A stretch of DNA of 64,000 bases from Gnetum montanum (taxonomy: Eukaryota > Streptophyta > Gnetopsida > Gnetales > Gnetaceae): assembly GCA_015680685.1 (NCBI GenBank), contig MNCI01015901.1, forward strand, positions 97,524-161,523. The letters are read 5' to 3'. Under the pieces are notes generated by a model, which saw only the letters and a list, made by a program, of their open reading frames with translations, was not told the DNA's origin and ran no database searches. Each line of letters starts with the position of its first letter. Position 1 is the first letter of the stretch. A program made the position numbers and the translations under genes. Of this stretch, positions 33,255-46,950 are shown piece after piece.

Positions 33255-35025
33255 TTTTTTTTTTGAGAAATGATGAGGATATATTAAAATTGCAAAATAT
33301 GTACAAACTAGCCCATAGTAGCCAACTATAAATGGAAACCCCAAAAATCCCTAACACCTTAGAACCAAGGCCTTGCCATCCCCAGGACTCAAAATGATCT
33401 ACATGTAGAAACAATGATGGATCCCCTAATAACAAAATTTTAACTCTTAGTAATAAAGATCAATCGAACCTTGAAATCAAGTACTAGACAGACCCATCCA
33501 TCCTTGAACATATAGAGACTTTTTGGGAGACTCGTGCATTCACAATCTCTACATTCCTAGAAATGAATGGCCTTGAGGATCCTCCTATGTCTTTTTGTGT
33601 CCATAAAGGCTGTAGCCTCCTAAAAGTGTTTAAACTCTACCTCTTTCATGGCCCACTCTACCTCATTCCCTTTCCCTTCTAGGTGTAGCTTGGACATAGT
33701 GTGATGTATGTATCAAAGTAAGGCCATCCAAGCCGTATTGTAATTAATGTTCAACATAACATACGGGCATCTCCCCTCCAAGATACGTGCATTAGTTGCA
33801 TGAGTTTGATCCAACTACTTCTAGAGCTATGTAGCCTCAATCTAATCTTTTTCCTAGGACTACCTAGCCTTTTACTCCCTTTCCATCCATTGTTGCTCCT
33901 TATTTTTTAGCTCCTCTTGTATATGTACCCACAGTTCATCGATAAGCACTACCTTAGCTGAATCCTCCTATAATTATTGACACTTGTTGATCTTTTCTTC
34001 TATGTAAGCATGTTATAGTGCTGCCTGGGTAGTAACTTGCTTGAAGTAATCCTTACACGTGGTTAATCTTGCCTCCTATAAGGTCCTCTCCTCTACCCTA
34101 GTGTGCATGGTAGCCTCTTCCATGGCCTTCTAAATCATTGTGTAACAATAATGTGGCATTTTCCAATCCTATCCCTAAATTTCAAATTAGCCAATGTTTC
34201 GTCACTTTCACCTATGGCTTGGCCAAACCCCCACATCAAATCCCACTTAGGCATCAGTTCAAGTGATTTTGTAACCCTCATCCCCTATATAGACCTTGAT
34301 GTCCCAAACCATCTCATCCTTCTAGTCTACACAAACTTACAATTTGACCTTGGCTCCAATGGTAGTATCAACATTCCAATCCTCCACAGGGCTAGAATAA
34401 GACTAGAGTAACATTCATTACACTACCGCTAGAGCTCCATGGGAAAGTATCATGGAAAATTGACAGAAATTCCTTGCTATATGAAGCTCATAAAAGCAAA
34501 GTGAATGCCAAGTAGCTTAGCTAAACTTCCTAAATGAACTAGGACTCTTTCATCAACACTATCACCTCCTACCATATTTGTGTAACATAGACTTTGGCAC
34601 ATGTCTACTTGCTATTTTTGATACTACCTTTTTGACAATTTCTTTGATGTGTTCAAGGCTACATATAATCAGGAGAATAGTTTCCCCCTCTACTAGAACA
34701 CCCAAAAACACTACCAATGCAAACTCTATTAACTCAATCTTAATGTCTTAAAATGTTGTCTCATCCTCAACCCAATTGGTAAAGAATGTGCCATCAGCTA
34801 GCTTGAGGTCCCTTTCTAGCTTGTGGGTAGAAGCTCTATCCATTCCATTCATTTCACCATCTTCCATAGTAGCAAATTTGCCTAGATAGTAGTGGTAGAA
34901 GGCTCAAATATCTATGCACACCCAATTGTAACCAAATGTTTCCACCACAATCAAGCCCTAGCTATAGCCACCAGTGTTGACGAATGAAGGTGTTAAGCCC
35001 TAAAAATCATATTATTCCTTATCTT
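33255..35025 (-). other. LINE 3' untranslated region and poly(A) tail
   Basis: Follows the zinc-finger region and ends at a ten-base A run (33264-33255 on the minus strand). No coding region supported, though short open frames exist. Confidence 0.6.
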
Positions 35026-38000
35026 TCACAACACCCAAAACAATACAGTCACTTTTGAGTCACAATCCAAGTTGACTAGCAATGATAGTGCAATCGACTG
35101 CCAAGTGTCTAATGAATAAGAACATTGGTAAAAAAAATGGTTAACCATCTTAGGCTCCTTTTGACATAAGGGAAAAAGAGGATTAATGCCTAACTCTTGC
35201 ATCCTAAGAAAAGCCCACACTACAAGCATGATCCACTTATTAAACAAACAAAAGTTCTTACTTTCTCAAGCATTTTTCCCTTCAAGAGAGGCTTCCATCG
35301 AGGTGTCAAGGAGTACTTCACGATAATAATATCTCTAGGAGATTATCCTAGGAGTACATTTTGTATCATCTCTCTTTCATGTCTACATATGACCTATCAT
35401 AGCAATGACTCCCATGTCCTAGCCTTCCACTATTGGTACTTTTGGTGCATAATATGTACCCATTGGGCTAGACACTCCTTTGGTAGTAGTAATCGATTGA
35501 CTAGGGGAAAAAATCCATCATGATCTCATCATCGAATTTCAACAACCTAATCCACCCAACCTCATTTAGCATTGCAACATTTTTTTAGCATACAAGGTGT
35601 AATCATTCTACACCTTTTCCCTCCAACCAAATAAATATGTGAATGATTTGATCAACTTTGAGGATGATCCCCATTAGGGGGAAGCCATGTATGCCATGAA
35701 ATGAGCAATCATCATGAGGACTAAAGAAGCCAACATAATCATTTCTTTTCTTGTCAAGAAATAATTAGTCTAGTTCTTGGTCTATTATCATAGTTTTTTT
35801 ATTAGGGTTAATTGACATCTATGCTAGGAAAATATTGACATTTCTAAATATGAGTCTTGTTCTGTGCTTGGTAGGATCCCCAGTATCTAGGAGATTTTAC
35901 CCTTAACCTAATCATTAGCATTCACTAGGTGAATTGCCAAATTTTCCTAGTTTATCTCAAGATCCACTTCTTGGGCCATTCGATCCAATGCATAATTAAG
36001 TGCAAGAGCCTATGGCAAAGATGCATGCAAAAATAGAATCATATCATTAGTGTAATGTTCTACAAGGTAATCCAATCCCACAACTTGTAGGCCTCTTACC
36101 CCCTCCAATTCATAGTAGGTCATGTTGATGGCCATAATAAATAAGAGCAAGAAAAGTAGGTCTTCCTACTAGAGCTCCTAGCCTAGTTTGAAAAACTCCC
36201 AAAGCTAACCATCAATATCAAGGAAGTAGCTCCCTAAAGCCTACAACTAGATACAAAGATCCACAAACTTGAGATCAAATCCTTTACATAGCATAATCTC
36301 CATTAGAACCTTCCAATTGATAGTATCATACTCCTTAGTAATATCCAAGTTGATGCACATTCCTAAGTACCCTGTATTATGCAATGAGTGTAAGATTTCA
36401 TGTAGGAGTATGACTTGGTCTTGTAGAAATTATCCTTTTATGAAACCTATGTGATGCTTCCCAACTAGCTTTGGCATCATCAAGGCCAAATGACGAATGA
36501 GAATTTTCATAAATAACTAGAGTTAGGTATTACAAATCCCAATATGTTTGAACTACATTAGTGCCATTTCAGATTAGTCACTTTGGGGATGAGGATAATT
36601 TTTTTACAGTTAATCTCTCATCAGACCTGCTATCAATGTAGCATCTTATTGAACACCTCTAGCATATTCTCACCCATGATATCCATGAACTCCTTGAAAA
36701 ATTCAATTAGCCACCTATCCATACCCAAAGCCTTATTGATTTTCATACTCATCATTACTTCTTCCAACTCCCTCATCATGAAGTACTTGAGTAACACCCT
36801 ATTCTTTACCTCCCCAATGATGCTTTTAACCCACACTAAAAGTGGCTTGGTGCATTACTTACACCAAATGGTATTCCAGTATTAATGCATCACCTTGGAA
36901 ATATCATGGATATTAACAAGGGTGCTATCCCCTTACACCAACTATATCATCTACTTTGATTGTCCTCATGCCTTGGTAGTAGCAAAGAAAAAACATGTGT
37001 TCTAGTCTCCTTTCCTAAGATAAGTTTTCCTAGTGTGTTGCCTCTAATACATTTCTTCCTTCACCAAAAGGTCTTGAAGCTATTTGAGGATCATATGTTC
37101 CTCTTCCTCAGACTCTACACCTTCCTCTTGATGTGATTGAATTTCTCCCAGCCTCTACTATAATCTAGCAAGATGAGCATAAAAGAAAAATTTATCTTTA
37201 AAAGATTTGATGTGTAGATTTTTTTTGAGCTAGTTCAATCCATTTTTCATAAACTCCCTTGAGTCCTCCTACACTTGGTATGTCCACCAAATTTCTACCA
37301 CCATTGGCTAGAGCTAATGTTTTATTAACTAAGTCTATTCAAATTGAAATGAATGTGGAGCAGTCCTCAGACCTTTTTGAATCTAACAAACAATCAAATG
37401 ATGGTCTAAAGCCTATCTCTCCTTCCCAAAAACCTGAATATCAACCTTCAACACAAGACTTGAGCAAATCCAAACTTGGTTAATCCTTGATAGCACTTGA
37501 TCCTTCCCCCCATGTCAATCACTCCATGTGAATTTGTAGTTCCTAATTTCCATATCAATGAGATCATGCTCCTCAAGAAATGCCTAGAATTCCTGATACC
37601 TTTCAGGATCCATAGTATCATGTTTGAATTTATTTCATGGGTATAACCTTTAATTGAAATCACCAATTAGAACCCACTGTCTCCGATCAGGGACTACCCA
37701 AACTAGTCATTTGAGCTTTTGTAGTCAAATCTTCCAATTCGAGGCCCCATAAACATTGGAAAGCCAAATACCCTTTGACACAACTAGGATTTTTATGCTC
37801 CATGTGTATGCATCCACGAAAGTGAAAGGTAGCGAGGATAGAATGACTAGTCACTTTGCACTATCCTAGCAGGGGATCCTATACATTTACCAACCCTATC
37901 ATCTCAAGAGCTAAGATTCTATTTGTTGCAATTTTATTTCATGTAAACAAACTTCAAAAAATCATTCATTCTAAATTATTTATTTCAAGGGATTTCATTT

Positions 38001-38140
38001 ATAGGGTATACCATGATCCCTACAATTTCATGACAGAATCTTCATGGTCTATCGACAGAACATTTTTTGTAGACTTCTTTCAACATCTATGTATAGCCCA
38101 AATAAATCTCCAATTACGTTTTCTTACTATAGGAAACTAG
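34950..38140 (-). pseudogene. LINE ORF2: endonuclease, reverse transcriptase, zinc finger
   Basis: Nicks target DNA and reverse-transcribes the LINE RNA. The endonuclease shows WLSNVYGASNWKI near 37770 and LIGDFN near 37645. RT motifs, in order: ELEEVMMSMKINKALGMDRW (36780-36720), GFIKG...QDQVILLHEILH, CINLDITKEYDTINW near 36350, and HYTNDMILF at about 36060 where the canonical FADD/YADD is Tyr-Thr-Asn-Asp. The zf-RVT domain is at 35247-35026 (PLCQKEPKMVNHFFYQC). Frameshifts and stops every few dozen codons. Family typical of plant L1 elements. Confidence 0.82.
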
Positions 38141-38249
38141 CATTATGGGACAACAAGTTTCCATGACACTTGGCAAGATTGGAAACATCCACGTTGTTAT
38201 CTTAGCATTCTCCTTGTGGGAGGGTACAATATATTACATATGGAGCTTC

Positions 38250-39447
38250 AATGATCCCTATACAGCCAACACCCAGATCCCCAATGATGGAAGATCATTC
38301 CCATTATTAACCAAGTCTAGTTCTGACTGGTGGGGGGTTTCCTTTTTCTTAGGTGATCGACAATCCTCTTCCCTATGTTCTCTAAGCCCTATGGGTTCCA
38401 AGACTAGGTGCCCTTTCTTGCTAACCTTATACCAACCTAGCTCCACCTTTTTTGCCAACAGCTTAGCCTTGAGCCAAACCATGTAAGTGGTAACCTAATG
38501 ATCCACCTTTCCATAGCTAGTAGATCCATTGCCCACCCTATTTGGGGAGGTTTTATTGTCAATGATGTTCTCATATTCTACTAGGACTTTTTTCTCCATT
38601 AATGGAAGTTCTAGAATCACTACTCACACTAAATCCTTTGATGATGGTAACCACCATATGTAGAAATGCACAAATCCCATTTGCTCCATCAAGCCTATAA
38701 ACTTATCAAATGTGATAAACTCACCAAAGAACTTGATGATGGTTTCCAAGAACTTTTTTATCCACATTTCCTAGGGAATGCTAGATGCCTTGACCCACAT
38801 AGGTGCCCTAGTGAAAAGGTCTTTCTCCTTGTGGGTCCTTGGCCTCCATGGCATCAATGCTAATCCATGGGCCCCATAGAACCATGTTCACCCCATGAAT
38901 TCTATCATGGTCCTAGTAGACCAAAAAATAATAAGTAGTAGATCCTCAAAGAGGCTGCATACCTCATTGTCAGCCAAACCCCACATAGTATATGCTAATT
39001 TCTTAACAAGGTCCGTCTAGGATCTGGCACCACTTCAAACAAACTTGTCAATCCAACTCAACTCCATCATCCTAACCCCATTAGAAGGAGGGCACTACAC
39101 TTGGAGCTGCATGAGACCTTCCTACCTGGAATCGGCCTCAATGCCTTCATCCCTTTGCTACCAATCCCCACACTTGTTCCCAAGCACTAGGATCTCTTCC
39201 CCCATCCCCCACCCCCTTCCCCCTCTCCACACCCCCCCCCCCACACACACACACACCCACCCACCATTTCCTCCACCATGTAACCATCCATAAGTTTCCT
39301 TGGTGGGTTCTCCTTTAGGTTCATTCCAATAATGTTGGTTCCCCTTGCACCCACCATGCCTACATCCTCCACCATTCCTATATCCTCACTTGAGCACACA
39401 CCCACTCTCGCTTCCCCAACCATACTTGCTACCACTTCCACTCCCAT
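38250..39447 (-). pseudogene. LINE ORF1 (nucleic-acid-binding, DUF4283-like)
   Basis: Minus strand, upstream of ORF2. Around 38850-38750 it shows APMWVKASSIPQEMW, matching the PLWVRL..LP.E.W motif of plant LINE ORF1/DUF4283 proteins. Then comes FGEFITFDK, and further down VLVEYENI. The start region is distorted by a Gly/Val-rich frame over a simple repeat. Several stops. The C-terminal part 38482-38258 is Lys-rich. Confidence 0.65.
39190..39265 (+). repeat. C/A-rich simple repeat
   Basis: Poly-C blocks, an eleven-C run and (CA)n/(CCCA)n units. Probably a replication-slippage tract that arose inside the LINE ORF1 region. Confidence 0.85.
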
Positions 39448-41899
39448 TTCAAAAAAATTATCTTCCTTTTATATTGTCCATTTTAAAAATATTAATTATT
39501 TTGATTAAATTTTGGTAGTATGCCTTATAATGGTTTAGCTTAGAAGCTTATTTGAAATAAATTTGTATTGTGAGTGTTGCTAGAAAAATAAAAAATATCA
39601 TTATGCCATTGAATAGATTTGAGATTACTGATTTATATGTTTCTTATGGCCATTTTTTTGGTTGAATAGATTTGTTGATGAATAGGATCAAATGTACTTT
39701 TATGGTTTGAGACAAAGCTGAGTTTGATTTTTAAACCAGAAAAAAAGAACAATACAGATCTATACATCATGTTATAGGAATCTTGCATAGATTTTTATAG
39801 ATGTTGTTTGTCTTTCATGATTATCTTTTATTTCAAAATATTAATATTGATTGAAACTAAAATCTAAGATGTAGGCAATGTGTTGGAAGAATTGAAATAT
39901 GGCATTCCATGATAGATCTTGAGCTTTTGACTCATGTATATCTATATCAGAACATTTAAGGCTTTTGTAATCACTTACAGGAAAGAAAGCAACATGGGTA
40001 CTATGACTTTCTTCTATTTCAATTTATCTATTTTATGAATACTATGTTTTACTATAGTTGAACTCTTTGTACAATTCCTTATGCTTAGTTACGCATAATT
40101 TAAGACTAGTACAGTGAATTGGTTGAGTTAATTTACTTATAGCTAAACTAAAAGGCTTTAGATATGATTTCAAGATATTTTAAAATTTGTATTGCACTTG
40201 GATGCATTATGTATATTAAGAGATGTCAATCATCATATTGGCATTCTCTTCCTTCTAGATTCTTGGGCTATTGGTTGCATTATATAATTTTCTGTTTATA
40301 ATTTACTTTCTATGTTGAAATGACTATTGTCAACACTAGTATTGATATTTTAAAAATTCATCTTTACATTAAATATAAAATAGAAGAATTAATATAAAAA
40401 TGAAGAAAATCGATTAGGAAATTTTCATATGAAAGAATATTTCAGTTAAAGCTAAGTATGAAAATGAAAGCAGATTGCAATTAAAGCTAGGTATGAAAAG
40501 GAAGAGCTGAGATTGAATATAAATGCATACAAACTGGCGGTATCTATAAAAATAAATTTAGCAACCAAATATGAGCAAATAAAGTGACAGAGTTTAGATT
40601 ATGAATAATGTAGAAACTATAAATAAGGAAATACATGAGTTGAAAAATGAATTAATCAACAAGGTAGAAATATACTATGAGCATGTTTAGAAAATCTTAG
40701 AATTGACACAAGCAATCAAGGATGAAGGCCATGAAATAATGGGTATGGTCAGCATGTTCGAAAATTACTAAGATCACTAATGCTATAGTAATTTTGAATG
40801 AAGCTTACATGAGAGATTTAATCAAGGCAAATAATGACATTCATCACCTGAGACAATAATTAAAGGATCAAGAACTAGTTTCTACTTCAACAAACCATTA
40901 GTCTGAGAAGATTGTTACTAAAGAATCAACACTAGTAAAGGAAGAAAGTTATATAATAGCTACTGAAGTTATAATTCAAAATCCATCCTATGAAATCATT
41001 CATTCCCTCTACCCTAGAATCATGTAATTGTAGGCCCCACTGGTGGGATACTACCTGAAAACATGATTTTCCCAAATGTTTATTGAAGAATTTAAAATAT
41101 GAATATATGATGTATGCCAAGGAAGGGTGACTAAGAAATGTTTGACTATTTTTTTTTTCCATTTAAACTTTGGATTCCTCATGAGTAAAGGAGAGGAATG
41201 TCTTATGAACCGAATTCAACCCATTTCTAGCCAATGTGGATCTTCCTACATTCATACTATGTTCAAACTAAATAAACACTCACCACAGAATCAAAATAAT
41301 AACTCACATAATACCATCCTTATGATTGAATAACAAAGTTAGATGATAGCCCAATATGTCATAAGAAACTAACCAATCCTTTGAGATGTCATCCTATGCA
41401 TAATATAATTAAGAATCATTAAGCCTTTCTAATAAGGGTAACACTTAGAAGTTGAGTTATTAATGTTGATCTTCTCACACATTAACTTGTACTAAACATC
41501 ATTCTATTTACATGTAGCCTCAACCCATCTAAAGGTTGATTTTCAATAGTTATGTCCTAACTAGGTTCTAGAATAACACACTTTTTTTTTTGCAAAGGTT
41601 TGTTAACTACAAATAATACACTCCCTATTTTCATTAAGAGATTTTCGCATACAATAAGATATCAAGTTTCAAAGAATAGAATATAAGACAAAATGTACAT
41701 AAACATAATGATATAAATAGAAATAATAGATGGAGAATACAGTTTCTTGGGATTTCTAACACTAAACAAAGTAATAAAGATGTCCTTTAGATATGAGAAA
41801 TTAAGATAAAGAATCAATTTTTATTGCAAAGAAATCAAAATATAGGTTCAAGATATGTTTGACAAGTGGAAACATACATTGTATATTAGGAAGGATAGT
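39448..41899 (+). other. Anonymous AT-rich interval
   Basis: No gene recognised. At 40420-40960 the plus strand has a Lys/Glu-rich, helix-like coding flavour (EIHELKNELINKVEIYYEH) interrupted by stops. This could be an old gag-like or coiled-coil pseudogene, but no diagnostic motif was found. Confidence 0.35.
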
Positions 41900-42204
41900 T
41901 AATGAAGTAATTAATTAGTTAGTTGATTTAAGCATTAAATATTGATTCATATAATCATTTAGCAAGTAGGAGAAAAATAATAAAAATATAAAAAATAAAT
42001 ATTGTATGTCTCAACCACACTTAACCATATGCATAGCTTAACACAAGTGTGGATTGGAAAGATAACAACTTACAACTACATAATTCACCTTTAGGAATAT
42101 CAGCCACTTAGGTAAATTAAGTCCATAGAATTTGACCAAATCATGTGTAAATGCTTGTAATTCATATGGTTGGGCATATGGAGTACCTATTGCTCATGAG
42201 CAAG

Positions 42205-43067
42205 AAAATGTGTACAAAGCACAAAGGAAGTAATTAACTCCTAAGTATAGACAAGTAACTTAATCAAACCCTTACTCCAAACTCAATGCAAGTAGACCAT
42301 TAATGATGATCACTCACTTACTCTTCCAATCTCTTAAGAATGAATGGATAATGAATCTCTCTTTAAAGTCTCTCTGTCATATCAGTCTCTCTTTTCTCTT
42401 CATGTCTATCTTTAACATATTTTAAACTTTATATAGCTTTCTCCAATGTTAATTCATCTTCCCCAACTCTTGGAAGGCTTTAAAAGTCACACCTTTTAAA
42501 AACATTTGACAAAACTATGACTCGTAGTTGCCCTTGCAGTTAGTATCCTGCAATGAGACTACGACCACACTTGGTTGCACTAGCAAAAATAACATTATTG
42601 ACCTATGTTTAATATTAAAATACATCTCATCTATGACCATGTTTAACTTACAACTTGAAGACTATGACATCTTGCAATTTGTAGTGAATTGCAACCTAGA
42701 CTTCCAACTAGAAACTCATGGAATGTGATCATTACAATAAACTATACCAAACTATGACTTGCAATTGCTCGTGAGTCTTGGCTATGGCTCACTATGATCC
42801 ATAATAACCATGTAGGTCCCAAATCAACACCAAAAAATATAATAAAATAAATTTAATATTAAATTACATAACACTATGACCTACAGCTACTTTTTCGATT
42901 AGACTACGATTCACTGTGACCCATAGTGATCTTGAATTGCTTGCCCAAGTCACAAAAATACTCAAATGATGCTAAATAAATTGGCAAATATAAACACATA
43001 ACTCCTACTACTACCAATATACATTGAGGATAAGAAATACCTTTGAGAGTGGGTTGATGTCCTCATC
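42205..43067 (-). repeat. 3' LTR of element 4
   Basis: Matches 47500-48373 from AAAGGAAGTAATTAACTCC to ACTCCTACTACTACC. The minus-strand TATA box (TATATAAAG) is at about 42427-42435. The start on the minus strand is TGATGAGGACATC or TGAGGACATC, preceded by a purine-rich GGATGAGGGAGA that could be the PPT. The far end is disturbed by a roughly 190 bp segment (42008-42205) shared with element 5. Confidence 0.7.
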
Positions 43068-43419
43068 ATCTCCCTCATCCTTCAAAAGAGACTTGTCTTT
43101 AATTGAAGGTTACACCTATGATAGCATGAAACCTCCACAAACCAAAATCATTCTCATGAACCCAAACAAGATTCTCAAGTCCTTCATCATTTCAATGCAC
43201 TAAGTACTCATGCATCTTCTTGCCTCTTATGCATCTAGTGTCTCTTACTTGTAACACAATTGGCTTCCTTAATAGCTTGGATGAAATTTGACCTTCAATT
43301 TCATCTTTNTCAAATTTTTTTATCTCATCAACCATTCTTGATGAAAAACCATAATTTTCCACAAAATGAATTTTACCAATGTTAGTGTGAAAGCATTATT
43401 ATATGAGAAATCAACATGG

Positions 43420-43920
43420 AATAACATATTTTTCCATCTTTTAGCTAATAATAACATAAGCATCTCAATATCTTTAGAAAAAATCTATTAACCACATTAA
43501 TTTGCTCATTGGTTTGAGGATGATAGACAGTGGAAAATGACAACTTAGTTCTAAGAAGTTTTCAAAGTGACTAGTGTAATACCATTTCCACCTTTCAAAT
43601 TTTAGCAAACATAACATTTCTTCATAAATTTAACCACATCTTTATACATACCTAGCTAAAAATTAATTTTTTCTTATCATTTCTAAAATCTATTTTTGTC
43701 CATATATGTAGCCATGTTACTGTTACGCTTTTTATTAAGAAGATTGAATCTAAACTCACATTTGTGAACAAAAACTTTTTTATCCTTAAATAAAATACCA
43801 TTATTAACATGATATTTCTTCCATTTATTAATCCTTCTTAATAATGGAGAATTTGTTTCCTTTCAAATTTCATCAAAATTAGTATTTTTAGGATATAACT
43901 GAGAAAAAGTCTCAAACCCT
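43420..43920 (-). pseudogene. pol: Integrase remnant of element 4
   Basis: The zinc-binding end (MYKDVVKFMKKCYVC) at about 43640-43600 is followed after a gap by LSFSTVYHPQTNEQINVVNR (about 43540-43480), the segment carrying the catalytic Glu region. The core with the first two catalytic Asp residues is missing, so an internal deletion of a few hundred bases is inferred. Frames shift between pieces. Confidence 0.72.
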
Positions 43921-44070
43921 TTGACTTTCAAATTAGAATGAGAAATATAATTCTTACAATTGTTATATCCATTTCATATTCTTAACACTCAATTTCTTTT
44001 GAGAATTCAATAATTAGAGTCCTCTATGATCAATTAATAAATGAAATTTAGATTCTACCAAGTAATGTCT

Positions 44071-45110
44071 TCAATGCTTGGATGCTTGAAGTATAGCATG
44101 TAATTCCTTATCATATATACTATACTTTTGATTAGATTCATTTAATTTTTTAGAAAATAATGCAATTGACTTATCCTGTTGAGAAAGCACACCTTCAATA
44201 GCAAACCCACTTGCATCCACCTCAACTTCAAATAGCTTGAAGATTTCTATAATTGCTAAAATCAAAGCATTATAAATATTTTCCTTCAATGCTTGAAAAT
44301 AACTCTTTTTTATATCATCCCACATAAAAGCCAAATTTTTCTTTAAATAAAATAGCATAGACCATGTAACAGAACTAAAATTTCTAATAAATCTCCTATA
44401 GAAACCAACAAAACCAAGAAAAGATCTTACCTCTCCCACATACTTAAGTGAAGATCATTCTTTAATTGCCTTGATCTTTCTTGGCTTAATTTTGACCTAA
44501 TTCTTAAAGACAACATGATCTAAATAGACAATTTTCTTCTTCATAAAATGACACTTCTTGGTATTAATTATTAAATTAGGCTCATTGAAATTTAAGCATA
44601 TTAATCTCAAGTGTGCATAAGCTCATCTTTATTATAGTTATAAACAAGAATATCATCAAAGAAAAAAATGCAACATTTGCTAATAAGATCTCTTAAGACA
44701 TCATGTATAAGCCTCATAAATGTGCCTAGAGCATTGATTAGCCCAAAAGAAATGACTAATCACTTATACAAAGAATTATTTATCTTGAATACCATTTTTC
44801 ATTCATCTCTTGGTCTAATTCTAATTTCATGATATCCACTTTTTAAATAAATCTATGAAAAGATCTCAACATTAGCTAAAACATTAAGAACATCATTCAT
44901 TCTAGGGATAGAAAATCTTTACTTAATAGTGATTCTATGAAAAATTTGAAAATCAATACAAATTCTCATCTCATTTGTATCTTTCTTGGGAACAAGTATA
45001 GTTGGAATGACATATGGATAAATGAATCCCTTAAGAAAACCATTAGAGATTAGCTCAATTACTTACTTGTGTGAATCCTCCTCTTGATGTGGAGTCATAT
45101 GGTAAGCTGT
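44071..45110 (-). pseudogene. pol: Reverse transcriptase and RNase H of element 4
   Basis: RT motifs on the minus strand: ILVPKKDTNEMRICIDF near 44990, SGYHEIRIRP near 44860, and the catalytic FFDDILVYN (canonical Y-x-D-D) near 44660. The connection and RNase H start in an intact frame, 44439-44071 (VRSFLGFVGFYRRFI, VEVDASGFAIEGVLSQ, YSIYDKELHAI). The ASGFAIEGVL segment carries the first catalytic Asp. Several stops in RT. Confidence 0.85.
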
Positions 45111-45499
45111 CTCATTTTGAATAATTTCTCTAGGCATAAAGTCAATTTGATGTTGGATTGATATCATTGGAGAAAGTCTTTTCAATTTACACTTGAAGAC
45201 ATCAATAACTTCTTATTTCAAACCTTGCATATTCTAGAATAAGTGCATTTTGTAGTTCCTCTTCACTTATTACAATGATAGAAATAATGATAAATCTATT
45301 ATCATGTTTCTCATGTTCTTTGAGATATTTTATTTCACTAAGGAAAATCAATGAAGCATTAATAGGCATATTTTTTATGTATTGATGCAATGTCATTAGT
45401 ATCAATTCGTGAATTCCATCTTTCCTAGGTATTGATCAAAATTTCATAGCCTCATCATGAGTAGCTTTATTATCATAATTCCAAGATCTACCAAGTATG

Positions 45500-45836
45500 G
45501 CATCAGTAGTATTTATGGGAAGAATGTTACATTTTACTTGATCTTTGAAAGAACCAATTTTAAAAAATAAAATGAATATTTCTTTATCTTTTGGAAATAA
45601 TCTCTAAAAAGCCAATACACTCTATAAGACTTATGAGGAAGCATTTTCCTCAATCCAAGTCTAGCAATGATCATGGAAGAAATAACATTCTCTTGAGTAT
45701 CTCCATCTATTAAGAGATGAAGCCATTTACCATTAGAGAGACATTTAGCCCTAATTCTAAAAAATAATTTTCCATAGAGGATCTTCATTAGCATGGAAAT
45801 TTTCCATAAACAAATTAATTTTGATAATATCTTCAA
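45500..45836 (-). pseudogene. pol: Protease of element 4
   Basis: The minus-strand frame 45836-45534 contains WLHLLIDGDTQENVISS, with the active-site triad as Asp-Gly-Asp instead of Asp-Ser/Thr-Gly, then LGL...YRVYWL as in plant chromovirus proteases. The C-terminal part is degenerate. Confidence 0.65.
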
Positions 45837-45849
45837 CTAAAGGAGCATA

Positions 45850-46950
45850 AGGATTACATTCTTTTGAAGACTTTCATTTATCATAAATTTTAAGTTCATT
45901 GGTCTTTGAAGACTTAGGCGTTTTGCATTCCCATTGGTTATGTCCCATATCTTCATAATTAAACCATTGTACCTTGGAATCATTGTCATTTCCTTGATCT
46001 TTTCCCTTCTTCAAAGTATCTTTCTTGGAATCTTAGCCTTAGTATTTTATGCTTATCATGAGAATTATCCTTGGCATTACTTTTTTTCTTTTCTCCTTAA
46101 TCTTCCTTAGAAGCTTTGGATTCTTCACCTTTGAAAGCCTTGGGATTATTATGCAAGTCTTGAAGTTTTATTTTATTCTTTAGAGCCTAATCAAAAGTCA
46201 AATCCAAGGTTTGAGGTTCACAAAAGATGAGTGCTTGCTAAAATTCCTTCTTTAGTCCACCTCGAAAGTTAGAAGCTTATTCATACTCATTAGACTGTAC
46301 CTTAGCTTGTTAAAAAGATTTTAAAAATTCCGTGTAATATTCTTTTATAATTTTATCTTATTCTCTTATATATTTTTCCATTTAACTAGTCTCTTATCTA
46401 TGAATCAGACTTTTTAAACCTTTACTTAATCATGAATTGCATGAGAGATCAATCTTTGATATGAGTAGCATTACTTACCATATAAGAATGACTTTTCTTC
46501 TTCCATCATAATTATGCTAGATCTTCAAGTTTTTTCTCAACATATGACACCTTTTTATAATCTTCAACATCTTTAAGATCAAAATACTTGTTGATCGTCT
46601 TAAGCTAAGAGAGGAATGATTCAATACCTTTCATTCCATTGAAGAATTTAAGTTCAACGTGAGGTATTTTAGGAGCATGTTTGAAAGCTTTAGTAAGTGA
46701 AAGATCAATTCCTTGACCTTTATTCCTTTAATGTATTAAAAAATATTCTTTCTTATCTTTTCTTAAAAGAATAAACCTTTGAGACTAATTCTTAATACTT
46801 GGAGTATGAATAAGTTCATCATCTTGCTCTTCATTCTCTCTAGTATCTTTATGCTCAAAAGGAATATCATCTTTAAGAGATGTCAAGGAGGAACATTTTG
46901 AAAAATACTTTGATGAAGTGTCACTTGAGTTGTGCCCTTTCCTAGATGTC
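45850..46950 (-). pseudogene. gag: gag of element 4
   Basis: The capsid-core stretch ELKFFNGMKGIESFLS...NKYFDLKDVEDYKKV near 46680-46560 resembles Retrotrans_gag domains. A zinc-knuckle remnant (NYEDMGHNQWEC) near 45930 keeps the His and last Cys, but the first two Cys are Trp and Tyr. Charged Ser/Lys linker in between. Frameshifted and stop-laden. Confidence 0.72.

Larger units (their letters stand above)
33255..39447 (-). mobile_element. L1-type LINE retrotransposon, decayed
   Basis: Minus-strand non-LTR element with ORF1 (39447-38250), ORF2 (about 38140-34950) and a 3' tail ending in a run of ten A (plus-strand T at 33255-33264). ORF2 order is endonuclease, RT, zinc-finger domain. All are full of stops. 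Target-site duplications were not found by eye. Confidence 0.82.

Noticed and set aside
36583-36885. 100-codon plus-strand open frame
   Set aside because: Opposite strand of the LINE RT, which shows ordered RT motifs on the minus strand.
39045-39293. Pro/His/Thr-rich plus-strand open frame
   Set aside because: Translation of a C/A simple repeat; no real protein signal.
40420-41060. Endogenous pararetrovirus capsid
   Set aside because: Only a coiled-coil flavour; no zinc finger, movement-protein or RT motif nearby.
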